DNA of 64,000 bases from Streptomyces sp. NBC_00289 (GTDB lineage: Bacteria > Actinomycetota > Actinomycetes > Streptomycetales > Streptomycetaceae): NCBI RefSeq assembly GCF_041435115.1, contig NZ_CP108046.1, positions 620,001 through 684,000 on the forward strand. The letters run 5' to 3'. Below the pieces are notes generated by a model. That model was given only the letters and a program-made list of their open reading frames with translations, had not been told where the DNA came from and searched no databases. Position numbers and translations under genes: made by a program. Of this stretch, positions 40,197 to 50,245 are shown in pieces (position 1 is the first letter of the stretch; each line of letters starts with the position of its first letter).

Positions 40197-40544
40197 TAGA
40201 GCAAGAAGGTTCTGGAGTCCGCCCTGGAGGGCTAGATCACCGACCATCTCGGCTATGGCAAGCACGATCCTGCGGGCAAGGACGGCGGCAACTCCCGCAA
40301 CGGCGCCCGCTCCAAGGCGGTCCTGACGGACATCGGGCCGGTCGAGATCGACGCGCCCCGCGACCGGGAGAGCTCCTTCGAGCAGGCCATCGTCAAGAAG
40401 CGGCAGCGCCGGCTGACCGGCGTGGACGAGATGGTGCTCTCGCTGTCCGCCAAGGGCCTCACGGGGGGATTTCCGCCCACCTGGCCGAGGTCTACGGCGC
40501 GGACGTGTCCAAGACGACCATCAGAAGTCTTCCAGCGCACGCCG

Positions 40545-40702
40545 ACGGTGGTGCGCGTGGGGGCCGGTGGAGCGATCACCGCCGGGTGATCAACGGGGTG
40601 CTGTATCGCGTGCGCACGGGAGTGCAATGGCGGGATTTGCCGGAGCGCTTCGAGCCCTGGGAGACGGTCTATAAGCGTCATCGCCGCTGGTCGGCGGACG
40701 GT
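40545..40702 (+). pseudogene. IS5-family OrfA fragment
   Basis: GGRWSDHRRVINGVLYRVRT and VYKRHRRWSADG are almost identical in DNA to 18893-19043. The fragment ends at the IS30 relic. Both copies may come from one source element. Confidence 0.75.
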
Positions 40703-41782
40703 GGGCGGATTCTCGCCCCAGCCCTCCAGACGGGGCAGGTGCACCAGGAGCGTGGAGCGGCTGCTGCGCTCGACAAGCGTGCCGATCGCGGAGCGGCCCG
40801 TCCCGATAATCAAATCGCCTTCCCAGTGTCCGGGGACCGCGCGGTCCGTGGCCTCGGCGGGGCGTTCGCTGAGGACGACGTCCGCGGTGACATGCCCCTG
40901 CGGCTTGTTCTGCGACCGTGCACGGGGAGCCCGCAGCGCCCGGCCGGTGCGCAGGCACGTCACCAGTTCCCGCTTGAGCGCGCCACGGCCTTCGATGAAC
41001 AGCGCCTGGTAGATCGCTTCGTGGCTGATGCGCATGGACTCATCATCGGGGAAGTCGACACGGAGTCGGTGCGAAATCTGCTCCGGACTCCATGCCGTCG
41101 CCCAACGTCTGTCCTGACGGTGCGGCTTGTTCAGCCCTTTCCATGCGGGCGTCTTGGGCCCGGTGACGGTCATCTTGTCGGGGCGACGGATGCTGCCGGC
41201 GAGCCGGTCCTCTACGTACTCACGCAACCGGTCGTTACCCAGGAGTTTCGCGTTCTTCGGGCGCTTGGCCGCCTGCTGAGCCTTCCACTGGGCGACCGTC
41301 GCGCGGTATTCCTGCTTGCCGCCGCGCGTGGCGGCGTTGCGGCGCAGTTCGCGAGAGATTGTCCCGGGGTCTCGCCCCAGGGCGCGGGCGATCTCGCGCA
41401 CGCCCTTGCTCATCGCCATGAGGATCGCGATCTCCTCGCGCTCTTCGAACGTGAGGTACCGGCCCGAGGGCTCGGCCAACGAGATCGGAGGCATGCCGCC
41501 AGCGTGACGAAACCACCTCGCACCCACCGGCCACGACACGCCGACCACCAACGACGCCTCCACCGTCGTGACCCCCGTGGCGATCAGTCGCCAGAACTGG
41601 CGCTGCACGACCCGAGAAGGATCAGGCCGCCCCGGCGAACGCATCGCCGGCCGCAACGCACGGTCAGCGCGCCACTGCCGACGCCGCCCCTCCGGAACAT
41701 CGCTGGTCTTCAAACTCCAGTCCGCCGTGGCCACGTCGCACACCTCCGAGATCAGGGTGTTGCGACAACCAGTTGAATCCAC
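40703..41782 (-). pseudogene. IS30-family transposase, C-terminally truncated
   Basis: From about 41644 the minus strand reads MRSPGRPDPSRVVQRQFWRL, the helix-turn-helix EIARALGRDPGTISRELRRN, and WSPEQISHRLRVDFPDDESM. The first catalytic Asp is in GHWEGDLIIGTGRS, and it breaks off after LLVHLPRLEGWGEN. The last two catalytic residues are replaced by antisense IS5 and IS256 sequence, although the frame stays open to 40253. Confidence 0.82.
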
Positions 41783-41960
41783 CCTGTCCTACTCGGTCGG
41801 CATGGTGATCACAGATGCGATCCACGAGCGCATGCTGAAGGTTTCGGCATCCGCCTGGACACCAGCCATCGAGGCGGACGGCGAAATCCGCGAAACGGCG
41901 CCTGGACGCGCCGAAATCACCGGCGACGTCCTAATGGCTGGCCCGAAGGCATGCGACTGA
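41783..41960 (+). pseudogene. IS1380-family internal fragment
   Basis: YSVGMVITDAIHERMLKVSA followed by WTPAIEADGEIRE matches residues in the middle of the IS1380 transposase (10880-11000). Both ends are lost. With 43372-43530 it may be one relic split by IS3. Confidence 0.65.
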
Positions 41961-42039
41961 GCCTCTTCAGCGGCCACTCCCCAAGGTGAATGGGTGCCGA
42001 AGGTTGACCGCGGCACGGCCTGCAGTGATCGGCAACTTC

Positions 42040-42105
42040 GCGGAGACGGCCGTCACCCGATCGGTGCCAAGCTGAACAAGCTCACTGATCGTTCTGAGCT
42101 TGTTC
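42040..42105. repeat. IS5 element B-type end fragments, inverted
   Basis: CTGAACAAGCTC (42072-42083) and GAGCTTGTTC (42096-42105) are two facing copies of the IS5 element B end. The first is preceded by the inverse of its subterminal sequence (GTCACCCGATCGGTGCCAAG). They mark where an IS5 end was broken by IS3. Confidence 0.55.
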
Positions 42106-42134
42106 CGCTTTGACGGACACCATCGGTGTGGTGG

Positions 42135-43007
42135 TCAGGCTGCGAGTGCGGTCTCGTATTCGGCGGGACTGCGATAGCCGAGGCTGCTGTGCAGACGGTG
42201 CAAGTTGTACCAGCCCTCGATGAAATCAAAGATCGCGGTGCGGGCGGCGGCCCGGCTGGGCCAGGAGACGGCGTCGAGCAGCTCCCTTTTGACGGTGGCG
42301 AAGAACGACTCGGCGAGTGCGTTGTCCCAGCATTGTCCGGTGCGGCCGACCGACAGACGCACCCCCAACTGGTCTGCCAGCGCGGCGAATTGCTGGCTCG
42401 TGTACTGACAGCCACGATCCGAGTGAAAGATCACCGGCCGGGTGGGACGGCGCTTGCGGCAGGCGGCCGTGAGGGCATCGGCGACCAGATCGGTCCGCAG
42501 GTGGTCGGCTGTCGCCCAGCCGACCACGCGACGGGAGGCGATGTCGATGACGGTGGCCAGATAGAGCCAGCCCTCCTCCGTGGCGATGTAGGTGATGTCG
42601 CCGCACCAGCGGGCATCCAGGCCGGCGGGGTCGGGCTGGAAGTCCCGGACGACGAGATCGGGCCGCAGGGCAACTCGTGGATCGGGGATCGTCGTCAGGT
42701 GCCGTCGTCTGCGGTGTCGGCCCTGCAGGCCGGCAGCCCGCATCAGCCGCGCGACACGTCGGCGGCCACATCCGGCGCCTGCCCGCTTGAGCACGGCATG
42801 GACGCGCGGGGCGCCGTAGGTTCCCCGCGATCTCGTATGGACGTCGGCGATCTGTTCCGCCAGCTCGGCGTCACGGACCGCGCGGGGACCAGGCTTGGCA
42901 GCGCGGCGGGCATAGAAGGCGGTCCTGGAGACCTTCAGCAGCTCACACGCTCGTTTGACGCTGTGACCTGCACGCTTCTCCGCCTCGATGAACGGGTGCA
43001 CCGTCAC
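42135..43007 (-). CDS. IS3-family OrfB transposase (integrase core), intact
   Basis: The 290-residue frame starts with GTG at 43007, overlapping the orfA stop by GTGA. A helix-turn-helix-21-like region (ADVHTRSRGTYGAPRVHAVL) precedes the rve core. The catalytic residues are in RWCGDITYIATEEGWLYLA, PVIFHSDRGCQYTS and DNALAESFFATVKREL. The C-terminal LHSSLGYRSPAEYE is typical. Expression of the OrfAB fusion would need frameshifting in the overlap. It looks active. Confidence 0.92.
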   Translation of the reverse strand: MTVHPFIEAEKRAGHSVKRACELLKVSRTAFYARRAAKPGPRAVRDAELAEQIADVHTRSRGTYGAPRVHAVLKRAGAGCGRRRVARLMRAAGLQGRHRRRRHLTTIPDPRVALRPDLVVRDFQPDPAGLDARWCGDITYIATEEGWLYLATVIDIASRRVVGWATADHLRTDLVADALTAACRKRRPTRPVIFHSDRGCQYTSQQFAALADQLGVRLSVGRTGQCWDNALAESFFATVKRELLDAVSWPSRAAARTAIFDFIEGWYNLHRLHSSLGYRSPAEYETALAA

Positions 43008-43312
43008 CGGGTCTCCTTCGCGAAGAAAGCCGTGGCCCGCTTGAGGATGTCGACGTCCTCACGCAGACGGCGGTTCTCCCGCCGCAGTGCGGCCAGTTCC
43101 TCACGTTCGCTGCTGGTCAGGCCGTCCCGCTCGCCCGCATCGACCTCGGCCTGCTTCACCCAGTCACGCACCGCGGTCTCGGTCAGATCGAAGTCCTTGG
43201 CGATCTGACCGACCGAGCGGTCACCGCGTCGACACAGCTCGACGATCTCCGCCTTGAACTCCGGCGTGAACGAGCGACGAGGGCGAGGCTTCTTCTTCCC
43301 CATGCTCTCCAT
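43004..43312 (-). CDS. IS3-family OrfA, DNA-binding
   Basis: The start at 43312 (MESMGKKKPRPRRSF) is chosen because GGGAGG lies nine bases upstream. The 102-residue product has the helix-turn-helix EIVELCRRGDRSVGQIAKDF. It ends in a leucine-rich coiled coil (EELAALRRENRRLREDVDIL). It recognises the element ends and pairs with OrfB. Confidence 0.88.
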   Translation of the reverse strand: MESMGKKKPRPRRSFTPEFKAEIVELCRRGDRSVGQIAKDFDLTETAVRDWVKQAEVDAGERDGLTSSEREELAALRRENRRLREDVDILKRATAFFAKETR

Positions 43313-43371
43313 GATGGACATCCTCCCGGGGCTGAACCCCTGATCTCGGATGTCCGTCAAAGCGGATCAAG

Positions 43372-43530
43372 CCCAGTTCGGCAGATTTCCCCGTCCCCAC
43401 GACAGCACCTCAACACCTGGAACAGTGGACCCCAGCGCCAACCCGAGACGACACTCGGGGCCGCGGCCCTGCCCAGCCTCAGCCTGCAACGCGAAAACGG
43501 TCCACCGACTCCGTCGGCGGACCGTCACAA
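43372..43530 (+). mobile_element. IS1380 right-end relic
   Basis: This non-coding stretch resembles the tail of the IS1380 relic at 9540-9690 (CCCCGTCC, CACGACAGCACCTCAACA and GTGGACCCCAGCGCC). It ends with the IS1380 hairpin at 43498-43523. Confidence 0.65.
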
Positions 43531-43557
43531 CACTTCAAGGTTCAAAGCTCCGAGACC

Positions 43558-44100
43558 TTACGATCCCTCCACCAGGCCGGCGATGGCAGCTCGGGCCACT
43601 TGGAGGCTGGCTTGGCTTTTCGATGGTGACAGTATCTGCACTTGGAGCACTTCCTCTCCATCGCGGACCATCGTGACACCGTTCCCTGAGGCCGCTTCAT
43701 CTCCGACGCCCGCGACCTTTGCTAGGCCTAGCGTTTCCGGAGAAAAAAATGACTGCCCATGCCACGTTGTGATGGCCATGCCGCCCTCCCCCACCGCGCT
43801 CCCATCTGCAAAGGTGTACTTGCACGACCTTCCCCTGAACTCCTCGAGAGGGCCTGCCTGCTTGATAACAGGAGTGTTCAGGATGCCGGAAAGGTCCGAG
43901 GCCGAAACAAGAGTGCACGGATCCACGGATCCCCTCTCACCGCCAACTGCAGACGCCGTCTTCTGCTGCACACTGCGCGGACGGTCGGGCGCAGAATGTG
44001 AGGAGGTAGGTGTCGTCTGACACCCGGCAGTGCACAGGATGACCGCCACGGCAGCGCAGCCCCCTGCAACGACGCGCTGAACGTTGCTTCGCAGATTCAT
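43558..44100 (-). CDS. DUF3558-like lipoprotein
   Basis: This 180-residue precursor has a lipoprotein signal with Cys27 in ILCTAGC; position -3 is Thr, which is atypical. A Ser/Pro-rich linker precedes the DUF3558-type domain, marked by DPCTLVSASDLSGILN, FRGRSCKYTF with the paired Cys, and VAGVGDEAASGNG. DUF3558 lipoproteins are surface proteins of unknown role in actinomycetes. It stands alone between IS1380 and IS630 relics. Confidence 0.78.
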   Translation of the reverse strand: MNLRSNVQRVVAGGCAAVAVILCTAGCQTTPTSSHSAPDRPRSVQQKTASAVGGERGSVDPCTLVSASDLSGILNTPVIKQAGPLEEFRGRSCKYTFADGSAVGEGGMAITTWHGQSFFSPETLGLAKVAGVGDEAASGNGVTMVRDGEEVLQVQILSPSKSQASLQVARAAIAGLVEGS

Positions 44101-44163
44101 GACTCCATAAAACGAGCGGCCGCCCCCACGGGCGTGAGTACTCGCTGCTCACTGCATCGCTGA

Positions 44164-44670
44164 TCAACGAGGCCAGTCGCCGACGCTGCCAGCCTGTGCG
44201 CTGGACGCCGGCGGCCGCCGAGAAGAGGTCGTAGCCCCCGCACGCCGCCCGAGCTCTTTTACCTCGGCCCAGGTCGCCTCCTTCCACACGGTCACGGCCT
44301 GCTCATCGTGCTCGACCACCCGCCGCGCGGGTACCTGAGGACTGAAGCCGAGCCGGTGCATCAGCCTCGTGGCACCCGAGACGCTGTAGGAGACGTGGAA
44401 CTTCCTGCCGATCAGCGTGGCCACCCGGGCAGCAGTCCACACCTGGTCCTCCACCCAGCCATGCGCGGCAGGCCCCTCATCGATGTACGCAGCCAGCTTT
44501 TCCAGACAGCGCGGGGACAGGCGGCATCGCGATCCACTCGAGCCACGAGAGACCAAGGCCTGCACGCCACCGTCCCGCCACATCTGCTGCCACTGGTAAG
44601 CCGACTTCGGGCTCACCCTCAGGCGTCGTGCGACTTCCGGCGGCTTGATGTTCTGCTCAACACTCCAGGC
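44164..44670 (-). pseudogene. IS630-type winged-helix transposase, N-terminal half
   Basis: EVARRLRVSPKSAYQWQQMW, HGWVEDQVWTAARVATLIGR and YSVSGATRLMHRLGFSPQVP form the DNA-binding half. It ends at ATWAEVKELGRRAGA, just where the catalytic domain should begin. A similar N-terminus is at 15349. Confidence 0.7.
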
Positions 44671-45341
44671 CCATCAGAGACGTCGAAGAAGATCACCCTA
44701 ACAAGTCGAAGTCAGTACCTACCCGGCGTTGGGCCTTCACCCCTGATCTTGACCACACGAGACGTGGATCCTGAGGACCTGAGAACTGACGTCCATAGTC
44801 ATGAAGCACTACCCCGCCGGTGAGTCCACTCAGCTCAAGCAGCCTCGTGTCGCATAAAGCAATCCTCGACGGCCGTCAGCGGCCCGCGACGCCGGTCAGC
44901 ATGTCAAGTGAGGTGCCGACGGAGCAGCAGGCGAATCTTCCTCGGCCGCTTAGGCTGCGACGGGCGCTCCCCCAGTACCCGTCGTTCTGCGCGGTCCCAG
45001 GGCGGAAGCTCGACGCGGGCCCGGTTCGTGATCCGACGACTGTAGGCTTCTGCGCCGCAAAACCGGCGTTTTCCCCACGTCTGTCGTGGCAAGCCGGGAG
45101 GCAGGTTGCGGGCGTCCTGGCCGCGGTGGCCATGACTGGACCGACGTCGGTCGGCTCGAGTTGCCTTTGCACGTGGAGAGAACGCCAGGGATGACTCGCC
45201 GCCTCGCCGAACCTATGCCTGGCTCTGCAGCAGTTGAGTGGTGACTACCCAGGCCGACGGCGTTGATCTTCCGTCTTTCCTCGTGAAACCGTCTGGCAAG
45301 GTGACCAGCGGGCCCGCTCCCAGTCGCCGGGTCCTCCTGTC
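44671..45341. other. no gene recognised
   Basis: There are several short frames but none with a ribosome site or family. A minus-strand frame at 44904-45092 (RQTWGKRRFCGAEAYSRRIT) looks protein-like, but its origin is unknown to me. The part near 45200-45340 should contain the promoter of the carboxypeptidase gene. Confidence 0.35.
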
Positions 45342-46343
45342 GTGCTGAGCCAGCGGCACAGTCGATGCGCCGTGTTGGGAGATTTCACGTTGTCCACTTG
45401 TCTGCACGAGGTTCGTTTCCGGCGAGCCGTGGCCGTCACAGCTACCACTGGTGCGCTGCTGGCGAGCGCCGCCGTGGCTGCGCCTGCCCTGGCTGCGCCT
45501 GCCCTGCCTGTGCCCGCCCCCTCGGTCAGCGCCAAGGCGGCGTTGATGCTCGACAGCGTCACCGGCTCCACGCTCTACAGCAAGGACGCCGGCACCAGGC
45601 GGCCCATGGCCAGCACTACCAAGATCATGACGGCGCGTGTGGTGCTGGGCACACCAGAGCTGAACCTCGGCCGTAAGGTGACCATCAAGCAGGCCTACCG
45701 GGATTATGTGACCACCCAGGGAGCAAGCACGGCGGACCTGAAGACCGGCGACAAGGTCACCGTCCGCCAGCTGCTGCACGCGATGATGCTGCCCTCAGGT
45801 TGTGACGCCGCGATGGCCCTCGCGGACACCTTCGGCACGGGCACGACCCTCTCGGCACGCACCCAATCGTTTATCGGCAAGATGAACAGCAAGGCCGAGG
45901 TCATGGGCCTGACGAACACTCACTTCGACTCCTTCGACGGCAACTCGACGCAGAACACGAACTACACGACACCGCTCGACCTCGCCAAGCTCACCCGTAG
46001 TGCTATGAAGAACACGACGTTTATGGGCATCGTAAAGAAGACGAAGACCGTCCAGTACGCGACAACGAGCACGAACGGCACCCGCACCTATACCTGGTAC
46101 AACACTAATAAGCTACTGGGTTCCTACAGCGGCGCGACCGGTGTCAAGACCGGCACCAACACGCCGGCCGGCCCCTGCCTCGTCTTCTCCGCACTCCGCA
46201 ACGGCAAAACTGTCGTCGGAGTACTCCTCAATGACCAAGACCGATTCCAGGACGCCGCCAAGCTGATGGACTACGCCTTCGGCACCACCTCCGCCGGCAC
46301 CATGCAGCTGCGCACCCTGCCCACAGGCGCACAGCACGACTGA
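45342..46343 (+). CDS. dacA: D-alanyl-D-alanine carboxypeptidase (S11, DacA type)
   Basis: This 333-residue envelope enzyme trims the terminal D-Ala from peptidoglycan stem peptides. A signal-like hydrophobic stretch (VTATTGALLASAAVAAPALA) spans about residues 32-51. The catalytic motifs are Ser91-Thr-Thr-Lys94 (SxxK) and Lys269-Thr-Gly (KTG). The SxN motif reads Ser152-Gly-Cys154, which I recall in actinobacterial homologues. The true start may be the TTG at 45390, which follows GGGAG by eight bases, rather than 45342. There is no C-terminal membrane anchor. It is intact and monocistronic. Confidence 0.88.
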   Translation: MLSQRHSRCAVLGDFTLSTCLHEVRFRRAVAVTATTGALLASAAVAAPALAAPALPVPAPSVSAKAALMLDSVTGSTLYSKDAGTRRPMASTTKIMTARVVLGTPELNLGRKVTIKQAYRDYVTTQGASTADLKTGDKVTVRQLLHAMMLPSGCDAAMALADTFGTGTTLSARTQSFIGKMNSKAEVMGLTNTHFDSFDGNSTQNTNYTTPLDLAKLTRSAMKNTTFMGIVKKTKTVQYATTSTNGTRTYTWYNTNKLLGSYSGATGVKTGTNTPAGPCLVFSALRNGKTVVGVLLNDQDRFQDAAKLMDYAFGTTSAGTMQLRTLPTGAQHD

Positions 46344-46525
46344 CCCGCAGAAACCGCGCCCCGCACTGAATACCATCGCGTTTCCCTGTGAGCATCCCTA
46401 GCCTGATCAGCAGTCAAGTGACACTCTTCCGGATGCAGGCCGAAAGGACTCAGTCAGGCGCTCGCGCGAATCATCACGCATGGAGCATCACCATCGTCAA
46501 CGTCCAGCCGCCCCGGAATGAAACA

Positions 46526-46759
46526 ATGAACTCACAAGTCATGACCCCGCCGCAGACCTTTGTGATTGCCGCGATAGGGGGTTTGAGTGTCGTCATAGGC
46601 ATGGGCCTCGCCATCCTCATCGGCTTGGCCGCCATGGCGTCCTGCAACCACCTCGTCCGCCGCCTGAACGCTCTCCGCGACCGCCGCGCCGCTCCCACCG
46701 ACCTGGACATCTGCCAAGGCATCGCCGCCGCAAGCAGCGACCACGACCACAGGGCATAA
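46526..46759 (+). CDS. small single-helix membrane protein
   Basis: From the ATG at 46526 the product is 77 residues. One membrane helix (FVIAAIGGLSVVIGMGLAIL) is followed by a basic cytoplasmic tail (RRLNALRDRRAAPTDLD). The ribosome site (GGAAT) is weak, and an ATG at 46541 is also possible. Function unknown. Confidence 0.45.
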   Translation: MNSQVMTPPQTFVIAAIGGLSVVIGMGLAILIGLAAMASCNHLVRRLNALRDRRAAPTDLDICQGIAAASSDHDHRA

Positions 46760-46796
46760 CGCACTGAAGCGAATCCCGTCGTGCGTCAAACTTATC

Positions 46797-46990
46797 AGGG
46801 GCTTCTGAACCGCCCCGGTTCGGTAGACCTCTCAGATTGTGGCTGTGAACTGGGGTTTTGTGAGGTCCGTGTAGTAGTTGGTCTCGTACTCGACGGGTGG
46901 GACCGTAGCCTCTTCACCGTGCAGGCGCCGGTGACAGTATCCAGTCGATCCACTCGGCGGTGGCCAACTCGACCTGGGGAAGGTCTTCCA
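46797..46990 (-). pseudogene. IS3-family OrfB C-terminal relic
   Basis: On the minus strand LEDLPQVELATAEWIDW and, one frame over, HRRLHGEEATVPPVEYETNY, then the tail TDLTKPQFTATI, form the end of an IS3 OrfB. The outer end CTTCTGAACCGCCCCGG is IS3-like. Confidence 0.65.
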
Positions 46991-47690
46991 GGGCCGTCGG
47001 GCGTGCTCATCAGCGTGCTGCCCGAGGACTCGACGAGTTCCTCCATGCGTACGGCGTTTTCCGCCATCCGCTTGTCCAGCGCCCGGATCTCCGTGACCAG
47101 ATCACGGGCAAGGTCTTTGCGGATCTTTTCGACGGCGCCGGCGGGGCGGACCGTGCGCAACAGTGTGGCGGCCTGGTCCGCCGACAGCTGAGGCGGAGCC
47201 CCACCGGGCAGCAGGTCACGCAGCACCGCGTGCAGCTGGTTGACGGTGCGGACCCGGGCCTGGGCGAGGTTGGCGCATCGTGAGCAGGGCCAGGGCTGTG
47301 GTCGTCCACGTTCACCTCACGCCCGTCTTCGTGGATGTGGGCCGTGGCTGCGGCGGCAGCGTCGAACCGGTCATTCTTGCGGCCACCGCCACGGGTGAGC
47401 CGACGGACTCGTCCACGACGCTCTCCCCGCGGGCGAGAAGCCACTGAGCCAGGCGGCCGAGCCCGTTGGCGTTCTGCACCACCCACTTACGCTGCGGCCA
47501 GCGGCGGCCCCAGGTCAAGAGACGCCGGTAGTCCGCCAGGCTCGCCTCGATCCTCAGCGAGCCCCCGGCAGACAGGGTCGACGGCGGTAGCGGTGTGAGT
47601 GGACTTGTGCGGGTCAACACCGAGCAGTCACGGCAATTCTTCCTTACGACCGGACGACAGGACGTCCACGGTCGACACGCCGACTTCCGG
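46991..47690 (-). pseudogene. IS110-family transposase relic, several frameshifts
   Basis: The N-terminal domain (SLADYRRLLTWGRRWPQRKW, NGLGRLAQWLLARGESVVD), then RLTRGGGRKNDRFDAAAAAT with the Asp pair, and LLRTVRPAGAVEKIRKDLAR lie in three frames on the minus strand. It stops at about 46991 where an IS3 fragment begins. The Ser-containing C-terminal domain is missing. Confidence 0.7.
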
Positions 47691-48029
47691 AACCGCTGCC
47701 GGAACACGCCTCTGTTGGATCAGACCGTGGACGGACACCGGGCCGGGGGTACTCCCCCAGGCTGCCGGATGCGAAGGCAGTGGCCCACTCCTCGCCTACA
47801 CCTGCCACCCATGAGTTCCGCCACCCACGAACGTCGCGGCACAGCCCGCGCACCCTCGCCCACCAGAATCGATCATGGAGTAGCCCATGCTCACTCAGCA
47901 GCTGCCCGTTCCTGATCCAATAAGGACGCGATGCCAATAGAGCCTGGCTCCCCCGCCAGAAGCATCGCACGTGGGTTGTCTTCGCCCGGCACAGGAGAAG
48001 GCAACCCACGCCAGGCCTGTCCAGTCAAC
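47691..48029. other. no gene recognised
   Basis: This stretch lies between the IS110 relic and an ISL3 relic. It has no frame with family similarity. The minus-strand tail from 48029 to 47891 may be the degenerate end of the ISL3 copy. Confidence 0.35.
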
Positions 48030-48560
48030 GGCTCTGTTCCGTAGTCGGTGGTGACGGTGCGTTCTCCCCATTGCAGGAGGATGCGGTGACGGAGGAGGGC
48101 GAATCCTGCTCGGCCGTGCATCTGCCGCATGATCTTCTTGGTTCGGGTATTGACGCCCTCGGTCCGGCCGTTGTGGTGGGGCAGGGTGAGGCCGGCGTTC
48201 ACGGCAGCGCGGTCGAGTTCCAGGCCGTTGCAGAAGCTGTGCAGATGGGGCAGGCCAGTGGTGCGGACTGTGGCGATCCACTGGGTGAGCTTGTCGTCGT
48301 TGGCCTGGGCCGGAGTCAGGAACGGGGCCAACTCGCCGGTGCGTCCAGCGAGTTCGGTCATCTCCGGGCACGCCGCGACGAGGAGGCCGAGCAGGTCGAT
48401 GTCCTTGGTCCCCAGGTACTCGGGGTGGGTGAGCAGGAGCCGGGCGACGCGGCGGGGGGTGTCACGGGGCGATCGCCTTTCCAGCTCGCGGATCCTCTTC
48501 CGCGCGGCGGCGACTCTGCTTCCACCGAGCCCGGGGCCGGGTCCGGCGCAGCCGTCGTCG
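48030..48560 (-). pseudogene. ISL3-family transposase C-terminal relic
   Basis: PEMTELAGRTGELAPFLTPA, LPHLHSFCNGLELDRAAVNA and HNGRTEGVNTRTKKIMRQMH are the ISL3 C-terminal third, including the last catalytic Glu region. The N-terminal part is lost beyond about 48560. Confidence 0.75.
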
Positions 48561-49358
48561 GCCCAAGGTGCGTCCAGAGAAGTGGTGTACGGGTTCGACC
48601 TGATCCGGGGGTTTGCTCCGGCATCGGGATGGTGCCCGCATGGATGAACGGCCACCGGCTGATCTTCGAAGTGTCGCAGCCTCGAAGGAGATCAGCACGA
48701 TGACCACGCCTGACAGTGTGCCCCTGCACGCCCTCGCCGAGGACAATTCTCGCCGCGGCGAGCCCCGATCTGCTGCGCGCGATGGTCAAGACGTTCACTG
48801 ACGCGCTCATGTCCGCCCAGGCGGATGCCCTCTGCAACGCCGAATACGGGCAGGTCAGCGACGAACGCGTCAACCACCGCAACGGATATCGCCCGCGCGA
48901 GTGGGACACCCGCGCCGGCACCGTCGAACTCGCCATCCCCAAGCTCAGGTCCGGGAGCTACTTCCCGCACTGGCGGCTGGAGCGACGTCGGCGGGCTGAG
49001 CAGGCCCTGATCTCAGTGGTCGCCGCCGCCTACCTGCTCGGTGTCCGTACGCGCCGGGTCGAGAAACTCGCCGAGCCCCTCGGCGTCACACAACTGTCGA
49101 GTCCCAGGTCAGTGCGATGGCCAAGAAACCTGGACGAACAGGTCGCCGCATTATTCCGCAACCGACCCCTGGACCAAGGCCCTTACGCATTCGTCTGGAT
49201 CGACGCCCTGACCCAGAAGGTCCGCGAGGGCGGCCGCATCATCAACGGCCACGCGCTGATCGCGGTCGGCGTGAACGCCGACGGCCACCGCGAGATCCTC
49301 GGCATCGACGTCGCCTCCAGCGAGGACGGTGCCGGCTGGCTCGCCTCCTGCGCTCATT

Positions 49359-50245
49359 GAGCGTTTTCAGGGTGGCCACTGATCGAGTGATGCAAGGGGA
49401 TGGCTGGCAGGGCAACGGACGAGGCTCCCAGGCAGTTGAGAGAGGTATCTGACATCTGATCTCGGTTGCCGGGGAGCCCCGTTGATTACGTATCCTGCCG
49501 CACTCGACCTCCCGCATGCCCTCGTGGAGACGGTCACGATGCTGATCGTCCTTCGTGAGGGTGACCGCCGGTGCAAGCTCCGTCCGTCCGCGCGTGCGGT
49601 TGTCGCGCTCGTGTACTTGCGCCAGCACACCACGCTGGCCCAGATCGCCGCTGGTTTCCGCATCAGCGTCGGGACCGCGCACGCCTATGTCCGCTCCGTG
49701 GTGGGCCTGCTGGCGCGCCGGGCTCCGGGGCTGACGCGGGCCCTGCGTGAAGTGAAGGCCCGGGCGGAATACGTGCTGGTGGACGGCACCCTCGCGGAGT
49801 GCGACCGGGTCGGTGACGGCCGCGGGGACTACTCGGGAAAGCACCGGCGTCACGGTGTGAACCTGCAGGTCGTCACCGATCCGGACGGCACCATCGTATG
49901 GATCTCGAAGGCGCTGCCCGGTCGCACCCACGACCTCACCGCCGCCCGCACCCACCGGATCATCGACACCTGCCGCAGACTCGGTATCCCGGTCCTGGCC
50001 GACCTCGGCTACCTCGGTGCCGGCGGCACCATCACCACCCCGATCCGACGTTCTCCCGGCAAAGAACTCAACCGCCGGCAGCTATCGCTGAACAGGGCTC
50101 ATGCCCGCCTGCGCTACCCGGTCGAGCGCGGCATGGCCCGATTGAAGACCTGGCGGATCTTCCGCAAAGCCCGCTGCAGCCCCACCTGGCTCACCACCGC
50201 AGCCAAAGCCGTCCTCACCCTTGAGAGCTACTGCTGAAAATCCTC
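49359..50245 (+). mobile_element. IS5-family element D, complete
   Basis: The inverted ends GAGCGTTTTCAG (49359) and CTGAAAATCCTC (to 50245) are flanked by the 3-bp duplication ATT at 49356-49358 and 50246-50248. It sits in the IS256 relic, and its transposase is intact. Confidence 0.9.
49482..50237 (+). CDS. IS5-family transposase, intact
   Basis: The TTG start at 49482 follows GGGGAG by six bases, and the 251-residue frame has no break. The helix-turn-helix region is [20 protein letters not shown]. The DDE residues are in [30 protein letters not shown] and [19 protein letters not shown]. It is the only intact member of a group with broken relatives at 5416 and 29133, and may supply their transposase. 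Confidence 0.9.
   Translation: MITYPAALDLPHALVETVTMLIVLREGDRRCKLRPSARAVVALVYLRQHTTLAQIAAGFRISVGTAHAYVRSVVGLLARRAPGLTRALREVKARAEYVLVDGTLAECDRVGDGRGDYSGKHRRHGVNLQVVTDPDGTIVWISKALPGRTHDLTAARTHRIIDTCRRLGIPVLADLGYLGAGGTITTPIRRSPGKELNRRQLSLNRAHARLRYPVERGMARLKTWRIFRKARCSPTWLTTAAKAVLTLESYC

Larger units (their letters stand above)
38801..40528 (+). pseudogene. IS256-family transposase N-terminal half, split by IS630 (copy b)
   Basis: Before the insertion it reads ATVEQIDQLVEQARSKGLQP and GEGGLLQQL. After it come SKKVLESALEG, a TAG stop, ITDHLGYGKHDPAGKDGGNS, TDIGPVEIDAPRDRESSFEQ and LTGVDEMVLSLSAKGLT. One missing G then shifts the frame before ISAHLAEVYGADVSKTTI. The IS630 element sits at 38941-40196. 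The catalytic domain is missing. Confidence 0.82.
42104..43366 (-). mobile_element. IS3-family element, complete
   Basis: The ends TCCGCTTTGACGGACA and TGTCCGTCAAAGCGGA are inverted repeats enclosing intact orfA and orfB. The flanks are IS5 and IS1380 relics, and no clear target duplication is visible. Confidence 0.85.
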
